From positions 124,001 to 188,000 of the forward strand of contig NZ_JAHZPC010000002.1 of NCBI RefSeq assembly GCF_019929185.1: a stretch of DNA of 64,000 nt, written 5' to 3'. A model generated the notes under the pieces. That model saw only the letters and a list, made by a program, of their open reading frames with translations. It had not been told where the DNA came from and ran no database searches. The DNA comes from Streptococcus parasanguinis (GTDB taxonomy: Bacteria > Bacillota > Bacilli > Lactobacillales > Streptococcaceae). The position numbers and the translations under genes were made by a program. Every line of letters starts with the position of its first letter. Position 1 is the first letter of the stretch. Positions 1 to 11,906 of this stretch are shown here, piece by piece.

Positions 1-209
1 GAAACTTCGACTATTTCAGGATGGTCCCCTGATCCCTTGGCCTGATATGCCTTACCATCTAATACGATCAACTCTCCATCAATAGAATCAAGCGTCCCAA
101 CTCCTAGATCTCCGTGTTCCAAGAGTTCTCCAATCGTAAATGAACCCCCGTACAGACCCGCCATTAGGGCACCTAAGGTATTGTATTGAAAAAGTTTCAC
201 TGGTTCCAT
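1..209 (-). CDS. alsD: alpha-acetolactate decarboxylase (N-terminal part, runs off window)
   Basis: Only the first 69 codons are present; the gene continues past the left edge. The translation begins MEPVKLFQYNTLGALMAGLY and goes on with FTIGELLEHGDLGVGTLD and DGELIVLDGKAY, which is the characteristic N-terminus of alpha-acetolactate decarboxylases. The family converts acetolactate to acetoin, diverting pyruvate from acid formation and controlling branched-chain amino acid flux. The ATG at 207-209 is preceded by a GAGGAGAG ribosome-binding site, and an extended -10 (TGGTATACT) lies just upstream near 243-251. No other acetoin gene is visible in the window. The family assignment is confident; completeness cannot be judged. 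Confidence 0.9.
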   Translation of the reverse strand, partial: MEPVKLFQYNTLGALMAGLYGGSFTIGELLEHGDLGVGTLDSIDGELIVLDGKAYQAKGSGDHPEIVEV

Positions 210-281
210 GTTTTTCTCTCCTCATTCTATCTTCTACCAGTATACCACAAACTATTCCGAATCTTCACGATATGGTTTTGA

Positions 282-1511
282 TTAGAGGCTATCATAGAGG
301 GTTTGCATCTGCACATCGTCTGGTACGATAGCCAAATACTGATTAGCCACTTCACGCGCCTTCGTCACATCTCCAGCCTCACGCAACAAATAAACATAGG
401 CTTCGAGGAACTCTGGGTTGTCCTTTAAATCCTCATAGAGCTCTTGGTAGGCTGAGACGGCCTCTTCTGTTTTCTCCAAGGCAGCCAAGGCACGGGCAAT
501 GTTCCACCGAGTGACAACTGTTTCGACTTCTTCATTTTGCCAAGCCAAGACTTGGTCAAAGCGTTCCTGTTCCAAATAAAGGGTGGTCAGGCGAAGAGCA
601 ATCTCTTCGAGATCATCTGCCACTTCTTTAGCCTCTAATAGATAAGCTTCTGCCTGTTCAGGCTGGTGAAGTTCATAAGAAAGCTGAGAAGCAAGAAGCT
701 TCAATTGGGCATCAAAGGGATTCTTCTGGATCCCTTGTTTAGCAATCCCAAGCGCTTTTTCACGGTCATTTTCAGCCTGTAAAGCTAAAGAATAACCATA
801 CTCATAGCCCTCAAAATCAGGCGACAAGGTATCAATTTGTTTGTAGTAGATCAGGGCTTTTTGGTATTCTTCTTGATCAGACAATAAGGTCGCCAATTCG
901 TAGGCAATCTGGTCATCAAACTCAATCTCCAGAGCTTTCTCTAAGAAGGGCACAGCTGCTTCAAACTTTCCAAGATTGGCATAGGCAAAACCAATCCGTT
1001 GATAGGTAGAAATCCCTGTCGCTTCCAAAATCTCCCGATTGTCCAACTGGGCATACTCTTGGATAGCCTCTTGGTAGCGTTCCAATTCCAGATCGATTTC
1101 AGCTAACCCTAATTGAATGATTGGATCATCAGACAGATTTGCTGCTTCAACTAATTTTTCACGCGCCACATCTGCGAGACCTTCCAGCTGATAGAGATCC
1201 GCCTTGACCAAGAGACTGGCTACATACCAGTTAGACTCAGGGCCAATTTCTTCTAAATATGCAAAGGCCTCTTCCGTTTGCCCTTCCTCTGCAAGTATGG
1301 TTGCCAAACTCAGATATACTTCTGGATAGGTTTCTGCAATCTGTTCATAAACCTCTTTTGCCTGAGGGTAAAAACCGATACTTTCAAGATATTGACCCAA
1401 ATCCAATAGTTGCGCTTCACTATCTTCTAACAAGGCCTGTTGAAATTGAACTTCTGCTTCTTCTAGCTCTTGCTGATCAAGAGCCTCTACCATTTGTTGA
1501 CTATGACTCAC
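282..1511 (-). CDS. tetratricopeptide repeat protein
   Basis: A 409-residue, acidic, all-helical protein made almost entirely of TPR-like 34-residue units (for example YQEAIQEYAQLDNREI, FEAAVPFLEKALEIEFDD, PEQAEAYLLEAKEVADDLEE). There is no signal peptide or membrane segment, so it should be a cytoplasmic scaffold or adaptor. The best start is a GTG at 1511 (reading MSHSQQMVEALDQQ), preceded by GAGGAAA; it overlaps the stop of the upstream AI-2E-type gene by 11 bases, so the two are probably translationally coupled. Its partner is unknown. An ATG six codons further in is a possible alternative start. Confidence 0.85.
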   Translation of the reverse strand: MSHSQQMVEALDQQELEEAEVQFQQALLEDSEAQLLDLGQYLESIGFYPQAKEVYEQIAETYPEVYLSLATILAEEGQTEEAFAYLEEIGPESNWYVASLLVKADLYQLEGLADVAREKLVEAANLSDDPIIQLGLAEIDLELERYQEAIQEYAQLDNREILEATGISTYQRIGFAYANLGKFEAAVPFLEKALEIEFDDQIAYELATLLSDQEEYQKALIYYKQIDTLSPDFEGYEYGYSLALQAENDREKALGIAKQGIQKNPFDAQLKLLASQLSYELHQPEQAEAYLLEAKEVADDLEEIALRLTTLYLEQERFDQVLAWQNEEVETVVTRWNIARALAALEKTEEAVSAYQELYEDLKDNPEFLEAYVYLLREAGDVTKAREVANQYLAIVPDDVQMQTLYDSL

Positions 1512-2676
1512 TCTGTGTTTCCTCTTCTACTTCATTGTGTTCTTCATACAAGCCACTGACGACCTTATACCATTCAAAGATAGCTCCAATAACGACCTTA
1601 GCAGACGCATAGACCGGAATACCAAGGAAAACTCCCCAGATTCCAAACATAGATCCTGACGTCAAGAGCACAAACAAAATGGTAATCGGATGGATATTTA
1701 ACTGGCTTCCCAAAACCAAAGGTGATACAAAACGTCCTTCAATGGTTTGCTCCACTGCAAATACAATCAAGACCTTGATAAACATCTCTGGTCCTGCTAC
1801 CAAGCCCAATACTAAGGCAGGTAACATGGCTAAGAAACTACCCAAGTATGGGATCAAATTCAAGATTCCCGCAGAGATCCCCAGTGTCACCGCATAGCGC
1901 AAGCCAATGATCTTAAAGAAGATGATGAACATAATGGCGACGACAATGGCTACCGTAATTTGCCCTCGAACGTAGTTGGAGAGTTGGGTATTGACATCTG
2001 AGAGAACTTGTTCAGCCGATTTACGAATCTTAGTTGGTAAGAAGCGAACAATGTGGCCCTTTAAATTTTTTCCATCTCGAAGAAGATAAAAGACAATAAA
2101 AGGCATAATGATCAAGGCAACAATAACTTGCGAAGCCACTCCGATCAAGTTGCTGACCCAATTGACAGCCCGCCCAGAGATCGAACTGGCCCAAGAAGTA
2201 ATGTTTGCAGACAGTTCCTTAGTGATCTCATCTAACTGGGGTTTGATATCAGAGGAGACGCGATTATCTAGAAAATCATCGATGGTTGCATTGGCCTTTT
2301 CCAAATAAGTTGGCAAGTTATGAAAGAAACTCACCACTTGTCGTTGGACGGATGGAATCACTACAGCTAGACCCCAAATTAAAAGCACTGCAATCAAGAA
2401 AAAGACTAAGGAAATCGCAAAAATCCGCTTGAGTCCTTTTCTTTCAAGAAAGTCAACAATAGGGTTGAGCAGGTAATAGAGCAAACCAGAGATAATAACA
2501 GGCAGCATGACGGCTCCTGCAAACTCAAAAATAGGAATAAAAATAAAGGTGATTTTACTCAAAACCAAAAGGTTCAAGCCCAACAGCAAGGTAACTAAAA
2601 ATACGGTAATGGCCTTGTTGTCTAAAAACCATCTAAAAAACCAGGACAAACTAAACTGTTTTTCTTTATTATCCAC
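1501..2676 (-). CDS. AI-2E family transporter (PF01594-type membrane protein)
   Basis: A 391-residue polytopic membrane protein. There is an N-terminal hydrophobic pair (about residues 20-90), a soluble central section (about 105-190) and a C-terminal bundle containing the conserved segment NLIPYLGSFLAMLPAL followed by EQTIEGRFVSPLVLGSQLNIHP, which is diagnostic of the AI-2E/PerM/YdbI family. Members have been linked to autoinducer-2 export or Na+/H+ antiport, but the substrate here cannot be read from sequence. Translation starts at a GTG (2674-2676) behind AAAGGAG. It is the first gene of a two-gene unit with the TPR protein. Confidence 0.85.
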   Translation of the reverse strand: MDNKEKQFSLSWFFRWFLDNKAITVFLVTLLLGLNLLVLSKITFIFIPIFEFAGAVMLPVIISGLLYYLLNPIVDFLERKGLKRIFAISLVFFLIAVLLIWGLAVVIPSVQRQVVSFFHNLPTYLEKANATIDDFLDNRVSSDIKPQLDEITKELSANITSWASSISGRAVNWVSNLIGVASQVIVALIIMPFIVFYLLRDGKNLKGHIVRFLPTKIRKSAEQVLSDVNTQLSNYVRGQITVAIVVAIMFIIFFKIIGLRYAVTLGISAGILNLIPYLGSFLAMLPALVLGLVAGPEMFIKVLIVFAVEQTIEGRFVSPLVLGSQLNIHPITILFVLLTSGSMFGIWGVFLGIPVYASAKVVIGAIFEWYKVVSGLYEEHNEVEEETQSES

Positions 2677-2787
2677 AGAGAACTCCTTTTCATTTCAATC
2701 TGTTTCTATTTTAGCATTTTTTGAGCTTGAAGTTACGAAAAAACTAGCAAAATAAGAAAGAAAGGCCCTCGCCTTTTCAACTAGCAA

Positions 2788-2816
2788 TTGCCTTCCAATA
2801 GGACCTTTGATATAAT
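2788..2816 (+). promoter_or_regulatory. sigma-A promoter of the lactonase gene
   Basis: The -35 TTGCCT (2788-2793), a 17-base spacer and the -10 TATAAT (2811-2816) form a near-consensus promoter. The -10 is also extended (TGA before TATAAT). The leader is about 20 bases and carries GAGGTGA ahead of the ATG at 2845. Confidence 0.75.
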
Positions 2817-2844
2817 AAACCTAACAAATCATACGAGGTGACCT

Positions 2845-3855
2845 ATGTCTCAAACCATTTATTTCGGTACCTATACCAAAAAAGAATCCAAAGGAATTTA
2901 CAAGGCACAATTTGATCCTGAAACAGGGACATTGAGCCAACTTGAACTAGTGGCAGCTGAGCCCAATCCAACCTATATCGCTTTTTCTGAAAAAGGCAAC
3001 CTCTACAGTGTCGGAGCTGAAGAGGGAAAAGGAGGAATCGCAAGCTTTACAGCTGATTTTCAGCCGCTCAATCACGTCGTTGAAGAGGGAGCACCACTCT
3101 GCTATGTCTCTGTCGATGACAAGCGTCAACTGGTCTATGGAGCCAACTATCACAAAGGCCAAGTTCTCGTATATCAGCTAGAGGCAGATGGGCGTTTATC
3201 CTTTGTCGATCAAGACACCCACCAAGGAAGTGGTCCTCATGCCAATCAAGCAAGTCCACATACCCACTATGCAGACCTTACACCAGATCAGTACTTGATC
3301 ACGTGTGACCTAGGAACAGACAGTTTGCATGTCTATGATGTCAGTGAGGAAGGAAACCTAACCCTGATCAATCAGTATCAAACAGCTCCAGGAGCAGGAC
3401 CTCGTCACCTGGTCTTTCATCCCCACTATAAGACTGCTTACCTCATCAATGAATTAAATGCTACGATCGATGTACTCTTTTATGACGGTATGGGTGAATT
3501 CGAACACTTCCAAACTGTTTCCACACTTCCATCAGACTACGATGGTCAAAAATGGGCTTCTGCGATCAAGCTCTCAGCTGATGGAAAATTCCTCTATGCA
3601 TCTAACCGTGCTCACAATTCCATTGCTGTCTTCAAAGTTGTGGCTGATGGTAGCCTAGAACTGATTGAAATTGTTCCAACTCAAGGGCTCAATCCACGTG
3701 ATTTCACACTTAGTCCTGATCAAAACTATTTGATCGCAGCCCATCAAGATTCACCTAATGCCACCGTCTTCAAACGAGATTCTGCTAGCGGAAAATTGAC
3801 CCTTCTATCCGACGACTTCTATGTTCCAGAGGCCGTTTGTACGGTTTTTCATTAA
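2845..3855 (+). CDS. lactonase family protein (6-phosphogluconolactonase-type beta-propeller)
   Basis: A 336-residue protein of the YkgB/Pgl seven-bladed beta-propeller family (PF10282). It opens with TIYFGTYTKKESKGIY and has repeated blade motifs such as PNPTYIAFSEKGNLYSV, GPRHLVFHPHYKTAYLINEL, ADGKFLYASNRAHNSIAVF and GLNPRDFTLSPDQNYLIAA. Family members hydrolyse 6-phosphogluconolactone in the oxidative pentose phosphate pathway; zwf lies in the same window at 63 kb but is not linked. There is no signal peptide, so it is cytoplasmic. It is monocistronic or co-transcribed with the small gene 95 bases downstream. Exact substrate is inferred from family only. Confidence 0.85.
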   Translation: MSQTIYFGTYTKKESKGIYKAQFDPETGTLSQLELVAAEPNPTYIAFSEKGNLYSVGAEEGKGGIASFTADFQPLNHVVEEGAPLCYVSVDDKRQLVYGANYHKGQVLVYQLEADGRLSFVDQDTHQGSGPHANQASPHTHYADLTPDQYLITCDLGTDSLHVYDVSEEGNLTLINQYQTAPGAGPRHLVFHPHYKTAYLINELNATIDVLFYDGMGEFEHFQTVSTLPSDYDGQKWASAIKLSADGKFLYASNRAHNSIAVFKVVADGSLELIEIVPTQGLNPRDFTLSPDQNYLIAAHQDSPNATVFKRDSASGKLTLLSDDFYVPEAVCTVFH

Positions 3856-3950
3856 GTCGTTTTAGTTGTCAAACCTCTAAAAAAATGATTAAATAGATGA
3901 GAAAAAGGCGTGAGCCTGACTTCACAACTTATATTTTAGGAGACCCTAAC

Positions 3951-4136
3951 ATGAATCCATTGGACTTATTTAACCAAGTGAAAGAAATGATCGAAAAGAA
4001 AGATTTCGACGCTGCAAAGAAATTTGTTGATGACAACAAAGACAACCTCGGTGACTACCTTGAACAAGCCAAAGGGCTTGTATCTGGAAATGAAATGGTC
4101 AGCGGTGCCTTGGACAAAATCAAAGGCTTGTTCTAA
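3951..4136 (+). CDS. small conserved protein, 61 residues, unknown function
   Basis: ATG at 3951 is preceded by TAGGAG (3937-3942), a better start than an in-frame ATG 54 bases upstream that has no such site. The protein begins MNPLDLFNQVKEMIEKKDFD and ends LDKIKGLF; it is highly charged, predicted helical, with no cysteine or membrane segment. The pattern (repeated FD/DAAKKFVDDNKDN blocks) suggests a small helical bundle. The gene ends directly in a strong terminator. I do not recognise a function. Confidence 0.7.
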   Translation: MNPLDLFNQVKEMIEKKDFDAAKKFVDDNKDNLGDYLEQAKGLVSGNEMVSGALDKIKGLF

Positions 4137-4143
4137 TAGAACT

Positions 4144-4176
4144 ACTCCTCAACGCTTTAGTTGAGGAGTTTTTGTT
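4144..4176 (+). terminator. rho-independent terminator of the small gene
   Basis: Perfect 10-base stem ACTCCTCAAC / GTTGAGGAGT with a six-base loop, followed by a T run. Confidence 0.85.
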
Positions 4177-4188
4177 TATACCAATCGC

Positions 4189-4223
4189 AAAAAAGATCCT
4201 TGAGAAGACTCAAGGATCTTTTT
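4189..4223 (-). terminator. rho-independent terminator of eno
   Basis: A stem AAAGATCCTTGAG / CTCAAGGATCTTT with a four-base loop, with A and T runs on either side; on the minus strand it ends the enolase transcript 17 bases after the stop codon. Confidence 0.85.
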
Positions 4224-4239
4224 AGTCTAGTAAACTAGA

Positions 4240-5547
<1,308 letters not shown>

Positions 5548-5583
5548 TTACTCTCCTTATTGAGTTATATTTTTTACTCCTCT

Positions 5584-5612
5584 ATCATATCGTAAATAGG
5601 CTATTTTTTCAA
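5584..5612 (-). promoter_or_regulatory. promoter of eno
   Basis: On the minus strand the -35 TTGAAA, a 17-base spacer and the -10 TATGAT lie about 40 bases upstream of the eno start, which itself has a GGAGAG ribosome-binding site. Confidence 0.65.
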
Positions 5613-5740
5613 GAAAAAACAAGGAAATCTACGAAAATTGAGAAGTTTTTAACAAGAAAACGGTTCCACTATCTTATTTTCTTCCATTTCCCCTCCTTAT
5701 TTAATTTTTTTGCATTCTTCTACTCTTCTGCTATGCTTTA

Positions 5741-5749
5741 TGCTATACT
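5741..5749 (+). promoter_or_regulatory. extended -10 placing the yueI-like start codon at +1 (leaderless)
   Basis: TGC TATACT ends six bases before the ATG at 5756. There is no room for a 5' leader and no Shine-Dalgarno sequence, so the transcript is predicted to begin at or next to the ATG. Confidence 0.6.
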
Positions 5750-5755
5750 AAACTT

Positions 5756-6208
5756 ATGACAGATATTAATAAAACGATTTTAGAAAAAGCTGCTGGTCCT
5801 ACTCGGTTCAATCCTGATGAACAGCGTCGATTTTTGGAGACATATGAGGAGCGTGTGATTGCTTCATGTACCTTGGAGGAGGCAAGGAACAATCTCTATT
5901 TAGAGCACTATTCTTCAATTCTTACGAACATTTCAGAACGCTTTGAACCTGTATTGGTCAAGATTTCGCCTGCCTTGGATGAAAGCAGCCAACTTCAATA
6001 TTTGAAAAAAACAAAGGATCTTGGTCTTGTGGCAAGCATTGTTTCAGATGACTGTCGCCACTCCCCCTTTGGTCTCATCATCCATACTGATCATCCCTCT
6101 GGAATTTCTCCAACAGATATGAGTCTCCAGTATCCAAATTTGTTTGAAAAGAAAGAAGAAAGTACAGCACCTGAAAAGAAATCATTTTGGAAACGCCTCT
6201 TTAGCTAA
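5756..6208 (+). CDS. YueI family protein (DUF1694)
   Basis: A 150-residue soluble protein beginning MTDINKTILEKAAGPTRFNP and containing the family pattern EQRRFLETYEERVIASCTLEEA and the conserved IVSDDCRHSPFGLIIHTD. These match the DUF1694/YueI family of Firmicutes, related to ribosomal protein L7Ae/L30e-like folds; the biochemical role is not established. The C-terminal 20 residues are lysine rich. The ATG follows an extended -10 by six bases without a ribosome-binding site. A bidirectional terminator separates it from the convergent glycerate kinase gene. Confidence 0.8.
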   Translation: MTDINKTILEKAAGPTRFNPDEQRRFLETYEERVIASCTLEEARNNLYLEHYSSILTNISERFEPVLVKISPALDESSQLQYLKKTKDLGLVASIVSDDCRHSPFGLIIHTDHPSGISPTDMSLQYPNLFEKKEESTAPEKKSFWKRLFS

Positions 6209-6210
6209 AG

Positions 6211-6253
6211 AAAAAACCAATGGAAGGGAACATCCCTTTTCCATTGGTTTTTT
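6211..6253. terminator. bidirectional terminator between the yueI-like gene and glycerate kinase
   Basis: AAAAAACCAATGGAA pairs with TTCCATTGGTTTTTT around a short GGGA/TCCC inner stem, giving U-tracts on both strands between two convergent genes. Confidence 0.85.
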
Positions 6254-7367
6254 AGTTTGCTCGCATTTTTAAAAGGTTCCCAATATTTCGAGCGCAGGAA
6301 ATTAGATTTCTTTCAGCATGAGTGAGTGCATCTGCTACCTCACAAGGACCTGGTACAATAGAGAAGGCAGCCTCAATATGATGACTTGGGAATGCTGGCA
6401 AATCGTCCGCTAAGCTACCACAAATAGCAAGCACTGGGATCTTCTCTGGTGTTCGTTTGGCTACCCCGACAGGAGCTTTTCCAGACAGAGATTGGAGGTC
6501 CATCCTACCTTCTCCCACGACGACCAGATCCGCTTTTTGAACTTTGGTATCAAAATCAATTAAATCGAGACTTTTCTCAATTCCTGAGGAAATCTGACCT
6601 CCCGCAAAAGCGACCAAGCCTGCTGCCATGCCACCTCCAGCTCCGGCGCCAGCCATAGATAATATTCGTGGATCAACTAGCTGATAAAAATCCTCCATAG
6701 CTTGATCAACTGCTGGAAACAGAAGGGAATTCAATCCCTTTTGCCCGCCAAAGATATAGGTTGCTCCTTGACTGCCACAGAGAGGATTGGTGACATCCGT
6801 TAAGACCTGGAGTTTGATGTCTTTTAAAGTGTTTGGAACCGCACTGGTATCTATTCTAGCCACACGATCGAGTGAAGCACCAACTGGACGAAGCAGATGA
6901 CCTTGGTCATCATAGAAGGCTACCCCTAGTCCGGCTGCCATCCCAATCCCACCATCATTGGTCGCTGAACCACCAATTCCTACACAGATCGTTTTAACCC
7001 CTTGGTCAACCAATTGCAAAATAAGTTCACCAATTCCTCGCGTTTCCAGTTCAAGAGGATTTCGTTTTTCAGCTGGAATGGAGCCTAAACCAACAAGTGA
7101 AGCCATCTCAAAAAAAGCCATCTCATCTTTTTGGTAGTAAGACATTGAAACAGGCTGTCCAAATGGTCCGGTTACTTGAGTTTGGTACTCCGTTACATCC
7201 AGAACTCCAGCTAGGGTTTCCATGGTGCCTTCGCCACCATCCCCAATAGGAAGGAGGTCAAAAGTTGCATCTGGTAGAGCCTCTTGAAATCCTTTTTTCA
7301 AGGCTTCTGCTACTTGTTTGGCAGATAAGGATTCTTTAAATGAATCCGGTGCTAGTAGGATATGCAT
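6252..7367 (-). CDS. glycerate kinase
   Basis: A 371-residue protein of the GarK/GlxK glycerate kinase type I family, phosphorylating glycerate with ATP to feed glycolysis. Diagnostic segments are MHILLAPDSFKESLSAKQVA at the N-terminus, PIGDGGEGTMETL, VGIGGSATNDGGIGMAAGLG (near residues 125-145) and GAGAGGGMAAGL. It overlaps the end of serB by 16 bases, so the pair is an operon; both genes touch three-carbon hydroxy-acid and serine metabolism. An AAAGGA ribosome-binding site precedes the ATG. Confidence 0.92.
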   Translation of the reverse strand: MHILLAPDSFKESLSAKQVAEALKKGFQEALPDATFDLLPIGDGGEGTMETLAGVLDVTEYQTQVTGPFGQPVSMSYYQKDEMAFFEMASLVGLGSIPAEKRNPLELETRGIGELILQLVDQGVKTICVGIGGSATNDGGIGMAAGLGVAFYDDQGHLLRPVGASLDRVARIDTSAVPNTLKDIKLQVLTDVTNPLCGSQGATYIFGGQKGLNSLLFPAVDQAMEDFYQLVDPRILSMAGAGAGGGMAAGLVAFAGGQISSGIEKSLDLIDFDTKVQKADLVVVGEGRMDLQSLSGKAPVGVAKRTPEKIPVLAICGSLADDLPAFPSHHIEAAFSIVPGPCEVADALTHAERNLISCARNIGNLLKMRAN

Positions 7368-8020
7368 GCTGTTTCCTTTCTATGCTGGTCTAGAATTTCA
7401 AGAACAAGGCTTAAATCCCTCTTCTCGATACAATATGGGGCTCGCTCAGCGACGATTGGCTTTGCCATAAAGGCAATCCCGATACCGGCTGTTTCAATCA
7501 TCGGAAGATCATTGGCACCATCACCCATCGCAATCGTCTGACTTCGTGGGACATGATTTTCTTTCGCCCACGTCAGGAGAGACTCTTTTTTCCTTTCAGG
7601 GGTCACAATCTCTCCGAGCACTTTCCCTGTCAGACGGCCATCAAAAGTCTGCAAACGATTAGCACGAACCAGATCAATTCCTAAAGACCTCGCGATAGGA
7701 TCGATGACTTCATGAAATCCCCCTGAAACAAGGCCAACCTTGTAACCTCTTTGATGAAGTTCCGTGATTAAAATCTTAGCTCCCGGTGTAACGTCCATCT
7801 GCTCTATAATTTTCGGAAAAATAGAGGCCTCTAATCCCTTCAATAAAGCGACACGCGCCTCTAAAGATGCTGAAAAATCCAGCTCGCCATTCATTGCTTG
7901 TGCCGTGATCTCTGCTACTTTTTGTCCCACGCCAGCTTCTTGAGCTAGTAAATCAATTCCTTCTTGTTGGATCAAAGTTCCATCTACATCCATAACGAGG
8001 AGACCTGTTACTTCTTTCAT
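7352..8020 (-). CDS. serB: phosphoserine phosphatase
   Basis: A 222-residue HAD-superfamily enzyme. The nucleophile motif DVDGT is at residues 11-15, motif II is VSGGFHEV near 97-104, and the metal-binding motif GDGANDLPMI is near 167-176; the order and spacing fit SerB, which makes serine from phosphoserine. This SerB lacks an N-terminal ACT domain. No serA/serC is adjacent; instead glycerate kinase follows with a 16-base overlap. An AAGGGAAA ribosome-binding site precedes the ATG. Confidence 0.88.
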   Translation of the reverse strand: MKEVTGLLVMDVDGTLIQQEGIDLLAQEAGVGQKVAEITAQAMNGELDFSASLEARVALLKGLEASIFPKIIEQMDVTPGAKILITELHQRGYKVGLVSGGFHEVIDPIARSLGIDLVRANRLQTFDGRLTGKVLGEIVTPERKKESLLTWAKENHVPRSQTIAMGDGANDLPMIETAGIGIAFMAKPIVAERAPYCIEKRDLSLVLEILDQHRKETACISY

Positions 8021-8096
8021 CGCTTTCCCTTCTTATTTCTCCCTTACTATACAAAAATAGGGTTTAAATTTCAAGTTTCAATGATCATTTGAAGAT

Positions 8097-8129
8097 AAAA
8101 AAAACGACCTCCTAAAAAGTCGTTTTTTT
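8097..8129 (-). terminator. terminator of ezrA
   Basis: AAAAAACGAC pairs with GTCGTTTTTT around a ten-base loop, just downstream of the ezrA stop codon on the minus strand. Confidence 0.8.
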
Positions 8130-8133
8130 GTTA

Positions 8134-9858
8134 TTAGAAGCGAATTTGCTCCCGAGTTTTTTCATACGAAGTAACAAAGCGATCTGTCACTCCAGCTTCT
8201 ACCATCTCCAAAGCATCTGAGATGACCTTAAAGGAAGCTGCATAGTCATATTCTCTTTCGAAAATATAAAGGGATTCATCAAAAGCTGCTTGCACATGAT
8301 CATCAAATGAACGGTAACGGTTTGAGTATTGCAACAACTGCTCGGTTAAAGTAGCATTTTGTACAATTCGATAAGTCGCTTCTTCCAATTCATTCATATC
8401 ATTGGTCAAAATATCTAACAAACGATTGGTTGATTCGATGTTGATTTTATCCCCTTCCAACTCATCCATCAAAGCCTCTGTATTGTTGCTTGCTGTGAAG
8501 AATAATTCCAAGAATTCTTGAGGGATTCCTGGCAAGTTTCGCTTGTCCATATAGCGTTTAATGGCATGCAAACGGTTGGCATAGATGTTGACTTTTTGGC
8601 GAGCATTGGCATCGTCTTTTTCAATTTTTGAAAGGGAATCGCTTAAGCTGATTTGCTCATCTTCGATTTCTTTCAAGCGAGCCTCAATAGCTTCTAACTC
8701 TTCTTCTACGATAGAATAAGCTTTTTGTGTTTCAGATGAATCTTTCAAGGCATCTTCTACCACATTTTCTTGTGAAGATAGCTCAGCTTCCAACTCTTTT
8801 AACTGTTGGCTGAAAGCTTCATTCAAGACGAATGTTTTACCAAGGCGTTCCACTTCTGCTGCAAGGTTGCTATTGTTATCTTTTGCGTGTTTCAAATAGC
8901 CAGGCAGTTGTTTCACTAACTTCTTCACAACTTTTTGTGATTCAATTTCACGAGTAAAGATGTGATACAATGCATCGATTTCTTCTTGAATTTGTTCATT
9001 TTCGTAAATGGCATTGTCCAATTCAAGGGCGGATACATTTGCCATATTGTTCTTCAAGGAAGCATGCAACTGTTGGAAACGAGATTCAATATCTGTTTCA
9101 GTGAAGTGGTAGCCAGATTCCAAAAGCTTACGGTAGCCACTTTCCAAATCCTCTAATTGGTCTGGAAGTTTTGACTGAAGAGCGGTGACAATTTCTGGCA
9201 CTCGCTCAACAATTTGTTTTAAGGCCACAATATGATTCTCAGCTGTATCAAGGATTTCAGCTGCTTCAACAGGGTCACCTGAAGAATTCAAGGTGACAAA
9301 TTGTGAAAACTCAGATTGAATATTTCCAATTTGCTTTTCAATTTCAGGAAGCGCACTGCCATAACGATCTGGATCTGAAGTGACTTCTTTTTGAAGTTCT
9401 TCAAACATATCTAAGGCATGAACCACGCGTCCGCTATTTTTTTGTTCTTGCTCTTCAAGATCTGAAAGGGCTTGGCGAATCGCTTTGATATCTTCGTCGA
9501 TCAATTGGATCTGACTTTCGATATTGTCAATGGCTTGTTTAGCCTTCATGAAACGGAAAGAATTATTGTAGCCTTCCGCCTCAAACAAATTGTTTTCAAT
9601 ATCAGCAAATGAATTTAAGGATAAATCTACCCATTTTTGATTCCATTCACGAAATGCAACTTGACTTTGACCAATCAAATGCATGTTTTTTACGGCCTCA
9701 ACTTCATCGTTGACCGGAAGGTTATATAACTTTTCTTTTCGTTCTTCCAGTGCTGCCAGTAAGGCCTCGTTTCGTTTTCTCAAAATGACTGCAACCACAT
9801 ATCCTACAATCAAGATAAGGGCGACAATAAAGATGAGAACAATTAGTCCACTAGACAT
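8134..9858 (-). CDS. ezrA: septation ring formation regulator EzrA
   Basis: A 574-residue protein with one N-terminal transmembrane segment (about residues 4-26) and a long cytoplasmic region of consecutive coiled coils, the standard EzrA architecture. EzrA binds FtsZ, modulates ring assembly and coordinates septal wall synthesis; in streptococci it is important for division. Recognisable blocks include PVNDEVEAVKNMHLIGQSQV and NLPGIPQEFLELFF. It lies downstream of gyrB as in other streptococci, with its own AAGGAG ribosome-binding site, and is closed by a terminator. Confidence 0.95.
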   Translation of the reverse strand: MSSGLIVLIFIVALILIVGYVVAVILRKRNEALLAALEERKEKLYNLPVNDEVEAVKNMHLIGQSQVAFREWNQKWVDLSLNSFADIENNLFEAEGYNNSFRFMKAKQAIDNIESQIQLIDEDIKAIRQALSDLEEQEQKNSGRVVHALDMFEELQKEVTSDPDRYGSALPEIEKQIGNIQSEFSQFVTLNSSGDPVEAAEILDTAENHIVALKQIVERVPEIVTALQSKLPDQLEDLESGYRKLLESGYHFTETDIESRFQQLHASLKNNMANVSALELDNAIYENEQIQEEIDALYHIFTREIESQKVVKKLVKQLPGYLKHAKDNNSNLAAEVERLGKTFVLNEAFSQQLKELEAELSSQENVVEDALKDSSETQKAYSIVEEELEAIEARLKEIEDEQISLSDSLSKIEKDDANARQKVNIYANRLHAIKRYMDKRNLPGIPQEFLELFFTASNNTEALMDELEGDKINIESTNRLLDILTNDMNELEEATYRIVQNATLTEQLLQYSNRYRSFDDHVQAAFDESLYIFEREYDYAASFKVISDALEMVEAGVTDRFVTSYEKTREQIRF

Positions 9859-9944
9859 ATAAAAACTCCTTCATCGTATTACTTGAACGTAATCCTAGTA
9901 ATTATACCATAAAATATCCATTAATGGGAAGCGTTCGTTGAATT

Positions 9945-11906
<1,962 letters not shown>

